Made by a program: the position numbers and the translations under genes. A stretch of DNA of 64,000 nt from Frigoribacterium sp. JB110 (lineage in GTDB: Bacteria > Actinomycetota > Actinomycetes > Actinomycetales > Microbacteriaceae), in assembly GCF_900163665.1 (NCBI RefSeq), contig NZ_FUIA01000011.1, forward strand, positions 124,001 to 188,000, written 5' to 3'. The notes below the pieces were generated by a model. The model searched no databases. It saw only the letters and a program-made list of their open reading frames with translations, and was not told the origin of the DNA. Every line of letters starts with the position of its first letter. Position 1 is the first letter of the stretch. Positions 1 through 8,634 of the stretch are shown piece by piece.

Positions 1-582
1 GGTGCCGACGTCGTCGAGCTCCAGCGTGATCGACAGGATCACGGCCCTGCGCCGCGGCTCGGAGCCGTAGTGGCGCTTCAGGTCGGACGTGCGGGGGCCG
101 AGACCCAGGTCTCCGGCAGGCACCACGTGCGTCTCGCCCGTAGCCTCGTCGATCAGCTCGACCTCGACCAGCGTCTGGTCGATCTCCTGGCCGTACGCAC
201 CGACGTTCTGAATCGGCGCCGCACCGGCCGTGCCGGGGATGCCGCTCATCGCTTCGACGCCGGCCAGCCCCTGGCCCACCGTCCACGCGACGAACTCGTC
301 CCAGTTCTGACCGGCCTCGATCCGGATGCGGCGGCGTCCTGCCTCCGCACCGGGCACCGCCTGAAAACCGTGCGTGAGGATCCGGATGACCGTGCCGTCG
401 AACGGCTCGTCTCCGACCAGCAGATTGGAGCCGCCGCCGAGCACGAACCAGTCATCGCCATCGGCCCACACCTGGTGCAGGGCGTCCGTGATCCCCTCAC
501 GGGTGTGTGCGTCGATCATGCGCTCGGGGGCGGCGCCGACCTGCAGCGTCGTCAGCTGCGAGAGCGGAAGCGGATCACTCAC
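1..582 (-). CDS. murB: UDP-N-acetylmuramate dehydrogenase (MurB), N-terminal part, runs off the window
   Basis: MurB reduces UDP-GlcNAc-enolpyruvate to UDP-MurNAc with NADPH and FAD in cytoplasmic peptidoglycan precursor synthesis. The visible 194 residues begin at a GTG (VSDPLPLSQLTT). They contain the FAD-binding GGGSNLLV segment near residue 50 and the family hallmark MSGIPGTAGAAPIQNVGAYG near residue 110. The C-terminal substrate-binding domain lies beyond base 1. The GTG start overlaps the stop of the upstream MaoC gene by 4 bp (GTGA), so the three genes probably form one operon. The start is supported by that overlap and by homology reaching the first residues. Confidence 0.93.
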   Translation of the reverse strand, partial: MSDPLPLSQLTTLQVGAAPERMIDAHTREGITDALHQVWADGDDWFVLGGGSNLLVGDEPFDGTVIRILTHGFQAVPGAEAGRRRIRIEAGQNWDEFVAWTVGQGLAGVEAMSGIPGTAGAAPIQNVGAYGQEIDQTLVEVELIDEATGETHVVPAGDLGLGPRTSDLKRHYGSEPRRRAVILSITLELDDVGT

Positions 583-995
583 GCCTGCGCGACCTCGTCG
601 ATCCGCACGTTCGCCTGGGCCTTGGCGAGCACCTTCGTCTCGTCGAAGGTGACCGTCAGGTCGATGCGCGCGATGCCGTCGTCGATCTTGGCGACTCTGG
701 CCTCGTAGCGGACCTCTGCCCCGTCATCCGGATCGACCACGACGGGCTTGGTGAAGCGCACCCCGTAGTCGATGATGCGGGCCGGGTCGCCGACGGCGTC
801 GGTGACGACCGAGGCGCCGATGCCCATGGTGAGCATGCCGTGCGCGAGCACGCCGGGAAGCCCGACGCGTGCGGCGACGTCGTCGCGGTAATGGATGGGG
901 TTGAAGTCTCCTGATGCCCCTGCGTAGCGCACGAGTGACTCGCGCGTCAGGTGCACGGTGCGCTCGGCGACGATCTGGCCGACCTCGAAACTCAT
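579..995 (-). CDS. MaoC-family (R)-specific hydratase, HadB-like
   Basis: A 138-residue single hot-dog-fold dehydratase/hydratase acting on acyl thioesters. The hydratase-2 motif YAGASGDFNPIHYRD is at residues 24-38, with catalytic Asp30 and His35 in the expected spacing. It is followed by the LAHGMLTMG segment typical of the HadB half of mycobacterial-type 3-hydroxyacyl dehydratases. It starts 4 bp inside the end of the FAS1-like partner gene (ATGA overlap) and ends inside murB's start, so the two dehydratase halves are translationally coupled and probably form a heterodimer. The order hadA-hadB-murB is common in Actinobacteria. Substrate chain length cannot be read from the sequence. Confidence 0.88.
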   Translation of the reverse strand: MSFEVGQIVAERTVHLTRESLVRYAGASGDFNPIHYRDDVAARVGLPGVLAHGMLTMGIGASVVTDAVGDPARIIDYGVRFTKPVVVDPDDGAEVRYEARVAKIDDGIARIDLTVTFDETKVLAKAQANVRIDEVAQA

Positions 996-1438
996 TCCTC
1001 AGCCCCCACAAGAAGTACGGATACGGCGGTGACGACGTGGCGCCCGTCGGCGTCGACGATCTCTGCCTCGCTGGTGATCATGGCGTTGCCGCCGACGGTG
1101 CGGATACCGGTGACCGACAGCGTCGCCGTCAGCTCGTCGCCCGCCACGATCGGTCGGGTGGCGCGGAACTTCTGCTCGGCGTGCACGGTGCGCTCGAGCA
1201 CGATGCCAGCTGTCGGGTCGCCGAGGAGCTGCTGCAGCGTGAGGTCCTGGATGACCATCGCGAACGTCGGCGGTGCGACGACGTCGGTGTACCCCGCCCG
1301 GCGAGCGGCTTCGACGTCATCGTGCACATCGGCCTCAGCGGACACGGCTCGGGCGAACTCGCGCACCTTCTCCCGGCCGACGAGATACGGTGCCGTCGGC
1401 GCGAACTCGCGCTCCGTCAGATCAGGATTGACTGCCAC
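992..1438 (-). CDS. FAS1-like/MaoC N-terminal dehydratase, HadA/HadC-like partner
   Basis: A 148-residue hot-dog-fold protein of the FAS1-like dehydratase family, including the DVVAPPTFAMVIQDL segment typical of HadA/HadC subunits. It lacks the catalytic D/H motif seen in the downstream MaoC gene, as expected for the stabilising subunit of a heterodimer. The first gene of the three-gene set, it starts with ATG (MAVNPDLTEREF) about 40 bases from the end of the next gene upstream and overlaps the downstream gene by ATGA. Likely role: dehydration of 3-hydroxyacyl thioesters together with the 579-995 product. Confidence 0.85.
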   Translation of the reverse strand: MAVNPDLTEREFAPTAPYLVGREKVREFARAVSAEADVHDDVEAARRAGYTDVVAPPTFAMVIQDLTLQQLLGDPTAGIVLERTVHAEQKFRATRPIVAGDELTATLSVTGIRTVGGNAMITSEAEIVDADGRHVVTAVSVLLVGAEE

Positions 1439-1480
1439 CCCTCGATCCTATCCGCCACGAGTCGATAAGCATGTTGCGCG

Positions 1481-2266
1481 TCAGCGGGCCGCGCGGATCG
1501 CGCGAATGGCCATCTGCGCGGCGATCACAGCCAGGAACGCGATGAACACCCAGTTGGCGATCTGCGGATCGAGAACACCGGCGACGATCGCTCCGAGCGG
1601 CGTTGTGACGACGGTGGCGAGGGCGACGGTCACTGCCGAGACGAGGTCGACGTTGCCGTTTCGGAAGTTGCGCCACGCGGCGACCAGCGTGGTCGGGATC
1701 ATCATCAGCAGCGATGTGCCCTTGGCGACGAGGTCGCTGGCGCCGAAGACGACGATCAGCACGGGCACGACGACGATGCCGCCGCCGACGCCGATCAGGC
1801 CGGAGAGGATGCCGGTGACGAACCCGAGCCCCACCAGCGCGATGCCGAGCCAGATGTCGATCGGCACCTCTGCGCCGCGATCCGGCACGATGAAGATGAG
1901 GCTGATCATGACCGCGGCGAGGAACGCGACGAAGACCCAGCGCACGGCGGCTTCGTTGAACCGGTGCAGCAGGTGCGCGCCGATCGGAGCGCCCGCCACC
2001 CCGCCTGCGGCGAGCAGCACGGCCACGAACCAGTCGACGTTCCCGTGCGCCGCGTATGAGACGACGCCGACCGCCGCGGTGACGACGATCAGCGCGCCGG
2101 ATGTCCCCGCTGCCCGCTTCTGGCCGAACTCCACGAACATCACAAGCAGCGGCACGATGAGCACGCCCCCGCCGACACCGAACAGCCCGGACATGAACCC
2201 GGCGATCAGCCCGATCACCACGAGCGCGACGTATCTTCTGGGCGTTCTGGTGTCCTCGTGCGTCAC
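1481..2266 (-). CDS. Sulfite exporter TauE/SafE-family (DUF81) membrane protein
   Basis: A 261-residue integral membrane protein with about eight hydrophobic segments in two homologous halves. Each half carries the family's glycine-rich motif (GVGGGVLIVPLLV near residue 30, GVGGGIVVVPVLIV near residue 170). The family exports or imports small sulfur-containing anions; the substrate here is unknown. It is a single gene, not overlapping its neighbours, and the 43 bases between it and the HadA-like gene suggest separate transcription. The length is normal for the family. Confidence 0.9.
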   Translation of the reverse strand: MTHEDTRTPRRYVALVVIGLIAGFMSGLFGVGGGVLIVPLLVMFVEFGQKRAAGTSGALIVVTAAVGVVSYAAHGNVDWFVAVLLAAGGVAGAPIGAHLLHRFNEAAVRWVFVAFLAAVMISLIFIVPDRGAEVPIDIWLGIALVGLGFVTGILSGLIGVGGGIVVVPVLIVVFGASDLVAKGTSLLMMIPTTLVAAWRNFRNGNVDLVSAVTVALATVVTTPLGAIVAGVLDPQIANWVFIAFLAVIAAQMAIRAIRAAR

Positions 2267-2403
2267 CCGCTCACGCTACACCGCAGCCCCTTGACTCCTG
2301 TGGCGAGATGCTCAGTTGCCGAGATGCGCACTTCTCGCCGAGATGCGCCGGTTTCAGCGCCCGGATGTCGGAAACGTGCGCAGTTCGCAGAGCGAACGGC
2401 GGG

Positions 2404-3555
2404 CTATTCCGCCGACTCGAGGCGCAGCGCCGCGACGTGCTCGGCAGCGTCGCGGAGTCTGTCGGCCGGCAGCTCCCCTGCCTCCACCGCCTGCGCGATG
2501 CCGTCGGCGATGTCTCCCGCTGTGTCGGGCGTGGAGGTCGCGATCATCAGCACCATATCGTTGCCTGCGGTGATTGCGTCGACGGCGTTCGCGACCGGAT
2601 CTGCATAGGCGGCGTCTCCGGATGAGGCCAGCATGCCGAGGTCGTCGGTGATCATGACGCCGTCGAAGCCGAGATCGTCGCGCGCGATCTCGTGCCACCG
2701 GGCCGAGAGCGACGCGGGTGCTTCGTCCACAGCGGTGTAGGCCAGATGCCCGAACATGAGCAGTTCGGCGCCCGCGTCGATGCCCGCCTCGAACGGCACG
2801 GCATCCGCGTCATGCCAATCTTCGAGACTCATCCCTGTCGACGGGATGCTGTGATGCGAGTCGCCCGGCGCCGGCCCGTGGCCCGGAAAATGCTTCAGCG
2901 TCGAGAACACATGCGCCGCCTCGCCCTCGACAGCGGCGGTGACGCGCTCGGCGGCCGACGCCGGATCAGTGCCGAGCGCCCGCGGCGCGATAAACGAACC
3001 TGCATCGGCCGGAACATCCGCGACCACGCCGAAGTTCACGTTGGCTCCGGCGTCGGCGACGAGTTCGCCGCGGCGGTCGAACGCGGCGCGCGTCTCAGAT
3101 GCCGGGAGCGATTGCAGCGCCTGCGCGGTGGCCGCATCGTCCCACGGCAGGCGGGTGACGACACCGCCCTCCTGATCGATCGCGATCAGCGGCGGCATGC
3201 CCTCGTCGACGACGAGAGATGAGGTCACCTCGCGGAGCTCGTCCGCCGTGGCCGGCACATTCTCGGACATCAGGATGAAGCCGCCGTAGCCGTGCGCCAT
3301 GTAGTCGTTCAGCGTGGTCACATCGGTCGTCGCCACGGTGCCCATCACGACGCTCGCGGCGCGGTCCTCGACCGACATGTCGGCAACGGCCCGTTCGGCC
3401 GGCGACGACGTGGGCGTGGGGGTCGGGCTCGTCGTCTCTTCCGGACTCGATGGGTCAGGCACCGGTGTCTCGGTCTCGGCCGACTCATCCGGAGCACAGC
3501 CGAAGAGGAGCCCGGCAGACAGAAGAACGGCCACCACAGTTGCAGCACGACGCAT
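2404..3555 (-). CDS. Glycoside hydrolase family 3 lipoprotein, beta-N-acetylhexosaminidase (NagZ-like)
   Basis: A 383-residue exported lipoprotein. The signal peptide ends in lipobox LFGC (Cys20), followed by a Pro/Thr/Ser-rich linker to about residue 52 and then a single GH3 N-terminal barrel. Hallmarks are KHFPGHG near residue 220, the flexible-loop DSHHS motif that supplies the unusual catalytic His/Asp dyad of NagZ enzymes, and the nucleophile-containing ITDDLGM near residue 300. It probably releases GlcNAc from cell-wall muropeptides outside the membrane. No GH3 C-terminal domain is present, which fits the NagZ subgroup rather than beta-glucosidases. Confidence 0.9.
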   Translation of the reverse strand: MRRAATVVAVLLSAGLLFGCAPDESAETETPVPDPSSPEETTSPTPTPTSSPAERAVADMSVEDRAASVVMGTVATTDVTTLNDYMAHGYGGFILMSENVPATADELREVTSSLVVDEGMPPLIAIDQEGGVVTRLPWDDAATAQALQSLPASETRAAFDRRGELVADAGANVNFGVVADVPADAGSFIAPRALGTDPASAAERVTAAVEGEAAHVFSTLKHFPGHGPAPGDSHHSIPSTGMSLEDWHDADAVPFEAGIDAGAELLMFGHLAYTAVDEAPASLSARWHEIARDDLGFDGVMITDDLGMLASSGDAAYADPVANAVDAITAGNDMVLMIATSTPDTAGDIADGIAQAVEAGELPADRLRDAAEHVAALRLESAE

Positions 3556-3795
3556 GGGAAAAGGCTACTGCGCCGTCCGGCAGGGCGGCTGGGTGCCCGC
3601 GGGCGCCCAGGCCAGCGCAGAAGCACCGGCCGTCGAGCCCGGCGAGATCGTCACCAGGGCCCCGACTCCCATGCGACGACCGTTCAGCGCCCAGAACCGA
3701 CGTGTCGTGCTCCGCGGCCGAGCCGTCCCATCCGGAGCTGTTCTGCTTGCAGAGACCACCGTGCGACGGATGCCGGTGGCGGAAGGCTCAACCCC

Positions 3796-4419
3796 ATGCG
3801 CACTCTCTGGGCGGCGTTCGCCGCCGCACGCCCCACGCTGGCTCAGCTCATCGTGTTCAGCATCCTGAACGTCGGCATGACCGTTCTGCAGCTCGTCCTG
3901 ATGCCGGTGTTCAAGCTGCTGTTCGGCATGACCTCGCTCGTCGGCACGGACTTCCAGGCCGTCCCGGTCGGCACCGGCTACGTGTTCGACTACGCCGCAG
4001 GCGCGCTCCCTGAGGGCGGAGGCGGGCTGGCATACTTCCTCTCCGTGCAGATCACGCTCGCGATCGCGCAGGTGGTGAACTTCTTCGCGCAGCGCACGAT
4101 CACCTTCAAATCGAACAGCGACCCATGGCGCGCCGCCGGATGGTACGCCGTCGCCTACATCGTCATCACCCTCGGCGCGGCCGCGCTGCAGAGCCTCTAC
4201 AAGGCGCCGATCTACGACCTCTTCATCACGACCTGGGGCATGGGTGCGACGGGCGAGACGATCGCCGACGTCATCACGATGCTCATCAACGCGCTCATCT
4301 CGTGCGCCGTCTTCTTCCCGGTGTTCAAGATCATCTTCCGGCAGGAGGAGGTCCCGGATGCCCAGGCGGAGCTCGCCGAGGAACCGGCGACGGAGAGGGC
4401 CGCCGCTCCAGTCTCGTAG
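3796..4419 (+). CDS. GtrA-like/polysaccharide-associated integral membrane protein
   Basis: A 207-residue membrane protein with four hydrophobic segments. The start is placed at the ATG preceded by GGAAGG (MRTLWAAFAAARPTLAQLIV); the frame is open further upstream, but that stretch opposes the lipoprotein gene and lacks coding character. The pattern of an FSILNVGMTVLQLVLMP first helix, a central AQRTITFKS basic loop and two later helices resembles GtrA-type proteins, which are linked to lipid-bound sugar transfer. The N-terminal match is weak. The C-terminal tail is acidic and alanine-rich. A hairpin lies about 150 bases downstream. Confidence 0.65.
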   Translation: MRTLWAAFAAARPTLAQLIVFSILNVGMTVLQLVLMPVFKLLFGMTSLVGTDFQAVPVGTGYVFDYAAGALPEGGGGLAYFLSVQITLAIAQVVNFFAQRTITFKSNSDPWRAAGWYAVAYIVITLGAAALQSLYKAPIYDLFITTWGMGATGETIADVITMLINALISCAVFFPVFKIIFRQEEVPDAQAELAEEPATERAAAPVS

Positions 4420-4769
4420 CGCGTCAGCGCCCCCTCACGAGGCAAGGCTCCGCGGCTATGCCCGCGCGGCACCCGGGCCGGGGTCGACACGGCCGACCCC
4501 ATCCGCATCTTCTGGCCGATACTGGGTACTGCGGTCACGCCGGGAACTACGGGAGCCGGGCAGCGAAAAGCCCCGACCGTAAGCCGGGGCTGATCTGACG
4601 TTCTGTAGGCGGAACGAGACAGCTTTGGAACTCTCGTCGGATACTGAAATCCCTGATCAGACGCGGTAAGGACGGACTCCTCATTCTCCCAGAAGGTGCT
4701 CCGGAGTCCCCGATCGAGGACATTCGGGGGTCTATCGCGACGTCGATTGAGACGAGTGGAACACACCTT
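4420..4769. other. 350-base intergenic stretch with one hairpin
   Basis: No convincing gene is visible. The stretch holds the hairpin at 4569-4591. The reading frame of the next ORF is open from about 4599, but it has no ATG or GTG with a ribosome binding site. Confidence 0.5.
4569..4591 (+). terminator. Hairpin, possible terminator
   Basis: Seven-base arms AGCCCCG and CGGGGCT pair across a 9-base loop about 150 bases after the GtrA-like gene. There is no U-run, so termination is only inferred. Confidence 0.4.
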
Positions 4770-5051
4770 TTGGGCAAGGATGTAACCCGCCTCGTTCGTG
4801 ATTATGAGCGCGGAGCGACAGTGTCCGAGCTGGTGAAGAAGTACGGCATCCACCGGGCCACGGTCCGCACCCACCTCACTCGAGCCGGTATCGCTCCGCG
4901 CGACCGTGTCCCGGACGACCCGAACGGAGACGATTACCTGCGGCTTTATAACCAAGGCATCGGACTTACGACCATCGCCAGAAGGCATGGCACGACGCCG
5001 AGCAAGGTCCGCACCCAGCTCATCAAGCGGGGCGTTGACCTACGGGGGTGA
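4770..5051 (+). CDS. Small protein with two helix-turn-helix (recombinase-type) repeats
   Basis: About 93 residues from a TTG. Two successive segments look like Hin/resolvase-type HTH units: LVRDYERGATVSELVKKYGIHRATVRTHLTRAGI (shown in pieces: YERGATVSELVKKYGIHR, then ATVRTHLTRAGI) and YNQGIGLTTIARRHGTTPSK followed by VRTQLIKRGV. No recombinase catalytic domain precedes it, so it may be a detached DNA-binding remnant of a serine recombinase or a stand-alone HTH protein. The start is uncertain: TTG is the only in-frame candidate near the HTH, and no strong ribosome binding site is visible. Confidence 0.45.
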   Translation: MGKDVTRLVRDYERGATVSELVKKYGIHRATVRTHLTRAGIAPRDRVPDDPNGDDYLRLYNQGIGLTTIARRHGTTPSKVRTQLIKRGVDLRG

Positions 5052-5179
5052 GCGTCACAGTGAGCCATCGAGAGTCAGCGAGCGAGTCGCGATGATGCGC
5101 GAGTCCGTTACCGGTCGTCGGACGATCCGAACACCCCGAGAGATCGGACAAGGAGCTGTTGAACCGCAGCGAGATGAGC

Positions 5180-5689
5180 TCACGTCAGCCACCGGGCAGC
5201 CAGCCCGAGCAGACCGCTTCCTGCCAGCAAGACGATCAGCCCTCGAGGCCGGAACTGCTCACGGAAGTGATGGGATCGGTCGCGCCAGCCAGCGCAGTGC
5301 TCCGTACCGGGAACGAGGATCGCTCGAGGCCGCCAGGTGCAGATGACCAACCAGTCGACCACGAGCAGGTCGACGAGAACGAACAGAATGATCGCGACCA
5401 TCGCCATCAACGCAAGCTCAAAGAATCCGGCTCCGGGATGAGTCATCCCCCAGCTGAAGACGACAGCGCCGAGCGAAGCGAGCAGGACGATCATGAACAC
5501 GATGCCGCCGGTCACGCCCGCCCGTCGCTGCCCCGGCGTCGGGGCGTGGGCCGCCCGTCGGATATCTTCCGGGTAGTCGCTGAGAAACGCGAACGGCGCA
5601 ACGACAAGCACGACGATGAGCACACCGCCTACGCCGGCCGCAGCGACCCCGCCCCAGCCGAGGGCAGGAGCCCAGTAGTCAGCACCCAC
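5180..5689 (-). CDS. Four-helix membrane protein of unknown function
   Basis: A 169-residue protein from a GTG at 5689 with an excellent GGAGGAG ribosome binding site just upstream. A longer in-frame reading exists but would run into the divergent gene. Four hydrophobic helices are visible (for example GGVLIVVLVVAPFAFL near residue 20 and ALMAMVAIILFVLVDLLVV near residue 95), with a basic loop between the third and fourth containing CTWRPRAILVPGTEHCAGW. I do not recognise the family. It is divergent from the DUF6880-like gene. Confidence 0.7.
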   Translation of the reverse strand: MGADYWAPALGWGGVAAAGVGGVLIVVLVVAPFAFLSDYPEDIRRAAHAPTPGQRRAGVTGGIVFMIVLLASLGAVVFSWGMTHPGAGFFELALMAMVAIILFVLVDLLVVDWLVICTWRPRAILVPGTEHCAGWRDRSHHFREQFRPRGLIVLLAGSGLLGLAARWLT

Positions 5690-5830
5690 ACGACTCCTCC
5701 CGCCCGGTTGCAGGTGGATACTCCTTACATATGAGGCTCCACAAAGCCACGACTCCAAGCTAACGCGGACGCAGGGGTCAATCAGCCAAATGATTCCGGC
5801 GCGACGGAGCCGCTGCGGAAGAATGGTGCG

Positions 5831-7057
5831 ATGACTTCGCTTGCCGATGCTGTGCTGCCGTTGATCCGCACCCGTGCGGAGCTGCACCGGTGGGGTGCAG
5901 CGAACGCGCACGGAAAGCAGATGCACGACGCGATCGACACCCTCGAGTCCGCTCTCCCGGAGACGGACCCGGGCGAGGCATATCAGGTGGCGCACAAGGC
6001 GCTCGCGAGCGCGATCACTGTGATCGCCCGTGCCGACGACTCCAGCGGGATCATCGGGGACGGGTGTCGGCGTCTGCTCGCCCTGCACCCGCGGCTGGCG
6101 GCAGCAGCGTCGGTTCCTGCGTCGAAGCTGCTCCCCTGGATGATCCGGTTTCAGTTCGACGGCGACGTCGACTACTTCGAGCTCGATCCCGTCGCCTACG
6201 CCGCCGCGCTCGGAGACACGGGCATCGCCGGATACCGGTCACGGCTGGACGAGATCCGCGGACAGCTCTCCCCGGAACCCGGATCACTCGTCTCTCATGA
6301 CCCCGACCGGCATGCCCGGTGGGTGCTGGAGTGGAACGATCGTCGCCTGGCGGTGCTCGACCGCGATGTCGATGAGGTGATCCGCACCCACGCGCGAGAC
6401 CGGAAGGTCGCTGCGTGGCTGCACCAGACCGCTGAGGCGCTCGAGGAGATCGGCGAGACCGACCTGGCGGTGGACTGGGCCAGGCAGGCTGTGGACTTCG
6501 ACCGCGGTCACCAGTCTCTGCGCGCTTCCGAGTACTGGTGCAAGCTGCTGGGGACGCACCGCCCCGGTGAACTGCTGGACGCACGGGTGTACGTGTTCCG
6601 CCGGTGGCCGTCAGCGCTTACCGCGTCTCGCCTGCACACCGCTGTGGGTGCTGCATGGCCGGAGTATGAGGACGAGGTCCTGGACGCACTCGCGCCCCGC
6701 CCGTCGGATGCGGTGACCTTCACACTGACAACCCTGAAGGACCCGGCCCGCGCGTGGCGGCTCGCCCACGACCTGGGGTTGGACAGCCTACACGCCTGGA
6801 GCGAGCTGGTGAAAGCCTACGAGCGGGTCGATCCGCTCGCGGCGCTCCCCGTCCATCGGCAGCTGGTGGAGAGCACCCTGATCCACGCGGGCGCGGCGCA
6901 CTATCGTGACGCCGCCCACCGCCTGGCACGAATGCGGAGAATCGCGACAGGGACAGAACAGGCGGACACAGTGGATGCATTCATTGCCGAGCTGCGCGAT
7001 ACCCACCGGCGCCGGCCCCGACTGCAGCAGGAGTTCGACCGCGCCCAGCTCCCCTAA
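5831..7057 (+). CDS. DUF6880-like protein, helical repeat protein of unknown function
   Basis: A 408-residue soluble protein with no signal peptide or membrane segment. It is rich in alpha-helical Ala/Arg/Leu segments, including ETDLAVDWARQAVDFDRGHQ, typical of a TPR- or SWIM-associated helical scaffold. The C-terminal arrangement of AAHYRDAAHRLARMRRIA followed by FIAELRDTHRRRPRLQQEF resembles actinobacterial DUF6880 proteins; this assignment is by recall and is tentative. The ATG start (MTSLADAVLPLIRTRAELH) is well placed after the 140-base divergent promoter region shared with the four-helix membrane protein. Confidence 0.7.
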   Translation: MTSLADAVLPLIRTRAELHRWGAANAHGKQMHDAIDTLESALPETDPGEAYQVAHKALASAITVIARADDSSGIIGDGCRRLLALHPRLAAAASVPASKLLPWMIRFQFDGDVDYFELDPVAYAAALGDTGIAGYRSRLDEIRGQLSPEPGSLVSHDPDRHARWVLEWNDRRLAVLDRDVDEVIRTHARDRKVAAWLHQTAEALEEIGETDLAVDWARQAVDFDRGHQSLRASEYWCKLLGTHRPGELLDARVYVFRRWPSALTASRLHTAVGAAWPEYEDEVLDALAPRPSDAVTFTLTTLKDPARAWRLAHDLGLDSLHAWSELVKAYERVDPLAALPVHRQLVESTLIHAGAAHYRDAAHRLARMRRIATGTEQADTVDAFIAELRDTHRRRPRLQQEFDRAQLP

Positions 7058-7268
7058 CCGCCGCCCTCGGCGATACCCTGGCGCGTCCGAACGGAGGAAC
7101 GCAACTCATCGTCGAGGTAACGGCTCATGATCCCGCGTCCTCCTCGGCCTCGCGGACGACGCCGCTGAGGTCGAGCTCCGGAAGGTCGGACGCGACCGGG
7201 CATGTGATCGAGGTCTTCGGACACTGCGGTGATTGCGCCGGTCCTGAGACCGCTCGGGGCTGGTGGTC
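7058..7268. other. Intergenic stretch with two tiny overlapping frames
   Basis: About 210 bases between convergent genes. On the minus strand, a short frame ending ...VVREAEEDAGS overlaps a 24-codon frame (MSRYLDDELRSS...) by ATGA, which could be the residue of a decayed operon. Neither has a recognisable product. Confidence 0.3.
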
Positions 7269-8516
7269 TCAGCGATGTTCCACGGGGCTCAGGGTGCGAT
7301 GGAATCGGGGGTGGATGAGCACGAACACGGTGACGATCGCCATGACGGCGCCGCCGATGATGACCGGCAGTGGCGCCCAGATTCCATAGAGAGCGGTGCT
7401 GAGGGTGGGGGCGATCACGAAGGTGAGTCCGTTGGTGGCGCCGATGAGACCGGCGAGCCCGCCCTGTTCTTCGCGGGAGACGAGCAGGGTGGGCCCGGCG
7501 GTGTAACCGGGCATCGCGATGCCCAGGCCCAGCCCGATGAGCAGGATTGCGGCGAACAGCACCACCGCACCGGCATCTGCGACGAGGGCGGCGAAGCCGA
7601 TGGTCGCGACGATGCCACCGACACGGAGGAGGGTCGCGGGTGCCCAGCCGCTGCGGGGCACGATGACGGTTTGAGCGATGATCATCCCGGCGCCGGCGGC
7701 GAGGAGCGCCCCGCCGGTGACGAGCCCGGTGGTGGCGGAGTCGAGGCCGAGGCGGTCCTGGACGATGAAACCGGTGATGACCTGAATGAAGCCGAGCGCG
7801 GTGAACATCCCGAACCCGGCGAGCAGGAACGGCCACACCCGTGTATCGAAGGGACTGACTCTTGCTGGGGTCTCGATGAGCTCGTGTCGGGGCTCGCGGC
7901 GCAGCCGGAACCCGATCAACAGCAGCGCGGCCAGCAGGAGCACGGGGACGACGATGAGTGGAGTGAGCAGGCCAAAGGCGGACAGGAGCCCACCGATGAC
8001 GGAGCCGCCGACCATGGCGATGCCCTGCACGGCCCCGACCCCGGCCATGCCTTTGACACGCGCCTTCTCATCGACGGTGACATCGGCGATATAGGCTTGC
8101 GCGGTCGGAGGCAGGGCGGCAATCGCGGTCCCGAACCCGACGCCTCGCAGCAGGACGAACATGATGAACAGTGCGACACCGGTGACAAGACCGGTCATGC
8201 CAAGCCAGGCCAGCAGCGCGAACAACGCCATGGTGACCGTAGCGAGAGTGAAAGCACCGACCAGAACGGGTTTGCGTCCCCAGGACTGAGAGCGGCGACC
8301 CCAGAGCTGGCTGGTGAGAACGACCATGATCGCAGCCGCGCTGATGGTGACTCCGATCTGCCACTCTGCCAGGCCAACTTCGCGGGACAGCGGCGCGATC
8401 ACGGGGTTCAGGGTCATCTGGGCCAGGTAGATAAGCAGCACAGCGCCCAGCAGCAGCGGAATCTGAGGGCGGGCCACCGGCACGGCGTGGGTCGGTGTGG
8501 CGGCAGGTCGTATCAT
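7269..8516 (-). CDS. MFS drug/metallophore exporter, copy 1
   Basis: A 415-residue, 12-helix major facilitator protein of the DHA1/TetA-like type. The family A-motif WGRRSQSWGRKP follows helix 2 and the antiporter motif-C-like GGSVIGGLLSAFG lies in helix 5. It is close to identical over most of its length with the 56049-57302 gene (for example RVKGMAGVGAVQGIAMVGGS appears in both). It is transcribed divergently from a TetR regulator. The shared promoter holds a GAACAGTGTTC palindrome and an IdeR-like iron box, suggesting efflux controlled by a ligand and by iron. Export of a metallophore or of a toxic iron-linked compound is inference. Confidence 0.85.
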   Translation of the reverse strand: MIRPAATPTHAVPVARPQIPLLLGAVLLIYLAQMTLNPVIAPLSREVGLAEWQIGVTISAAAIMVVLTSQLWGRRSQSWGRKPVLVGAFTLATVTMALFALLAWLGMTGLVTGVALFIMFVLLRGVGFGTAIAALPPTAQAYIADVTVDEKARVKGMAGVGAVQGIAMVGGSVIGGLLSAFGLLTPLIVVPVLLLAALLLIGFRLRREPRHELIETPARVSPFDTRVWPFLLAGFGMFTALGFIQVITGFIVQDRLGLDSATTGLVTGGALLAAGAGMIIAQTVIVPRSGWAPATLLRVGGIVATIGFAALVADAGAVVLFAAILLIGLGLGIAMPGYTAGPTLLVSREEQGGLAGLIGATNGLTFVIAPTLSTALYGIWAPLPVIIGGAVMAIVTVFVLIHPRFHRTLSPVEHR

Positions 8517-8529
8517 GCGGGTTCCTTCT

Positions 8530-8550
8530 AATATGAACAGTGTTCTAATT
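8530..8550. promoter_or_regulatory. TetR-type operator candidate
   Basis: The palindrome GAACAGTGTTC (8535-8545) lies within AT-rich flanks that are partly symmetric, just upstream of the MFS start and between it and the divergent TetR gene. This is the usual place for an autoregulatory TetR operator. Confidence 0.5.
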
Positions 8551-8569
8551 ACATCGGAGAGCTTACAGC

Positions 8570-8588
8570 TTAGGTTCGCCTTACCTCA
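8570..8588. promoter_or_regulatory. IdeR/DtxR iron-box candidate
   Basis: The 19 bases TTAGGTTCGCCTTACCTCA match the actinobacterial IdeR/DtxR consensus TTAGGTTAGGCTAACCTAA at 15 of 19 positions, by my own count. The site is in the MFS/TetR divergent promoter. Confidence 0.65.
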
Positions 8589-8634
8589 AGGGCGGGCGTG
8601 AGTGCGTGGGCTACGGCGAGAGGAGGAATGAAAG

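Noticed and set aside
4569-4591. Possible attachment site of an integrated element
   Set aside because: Only one copy was seen in the window, and there is no tRNA gene or integrase nearby.
7263-8531. 422-codon plus-strand frame opposite the MFS exporter
   Set aside because: Gly/Asp/Glu/Gln-rich composition with no domain; it is the antisense shadow of the MFS gene, as is the 694-codon frame at 56097-58181.
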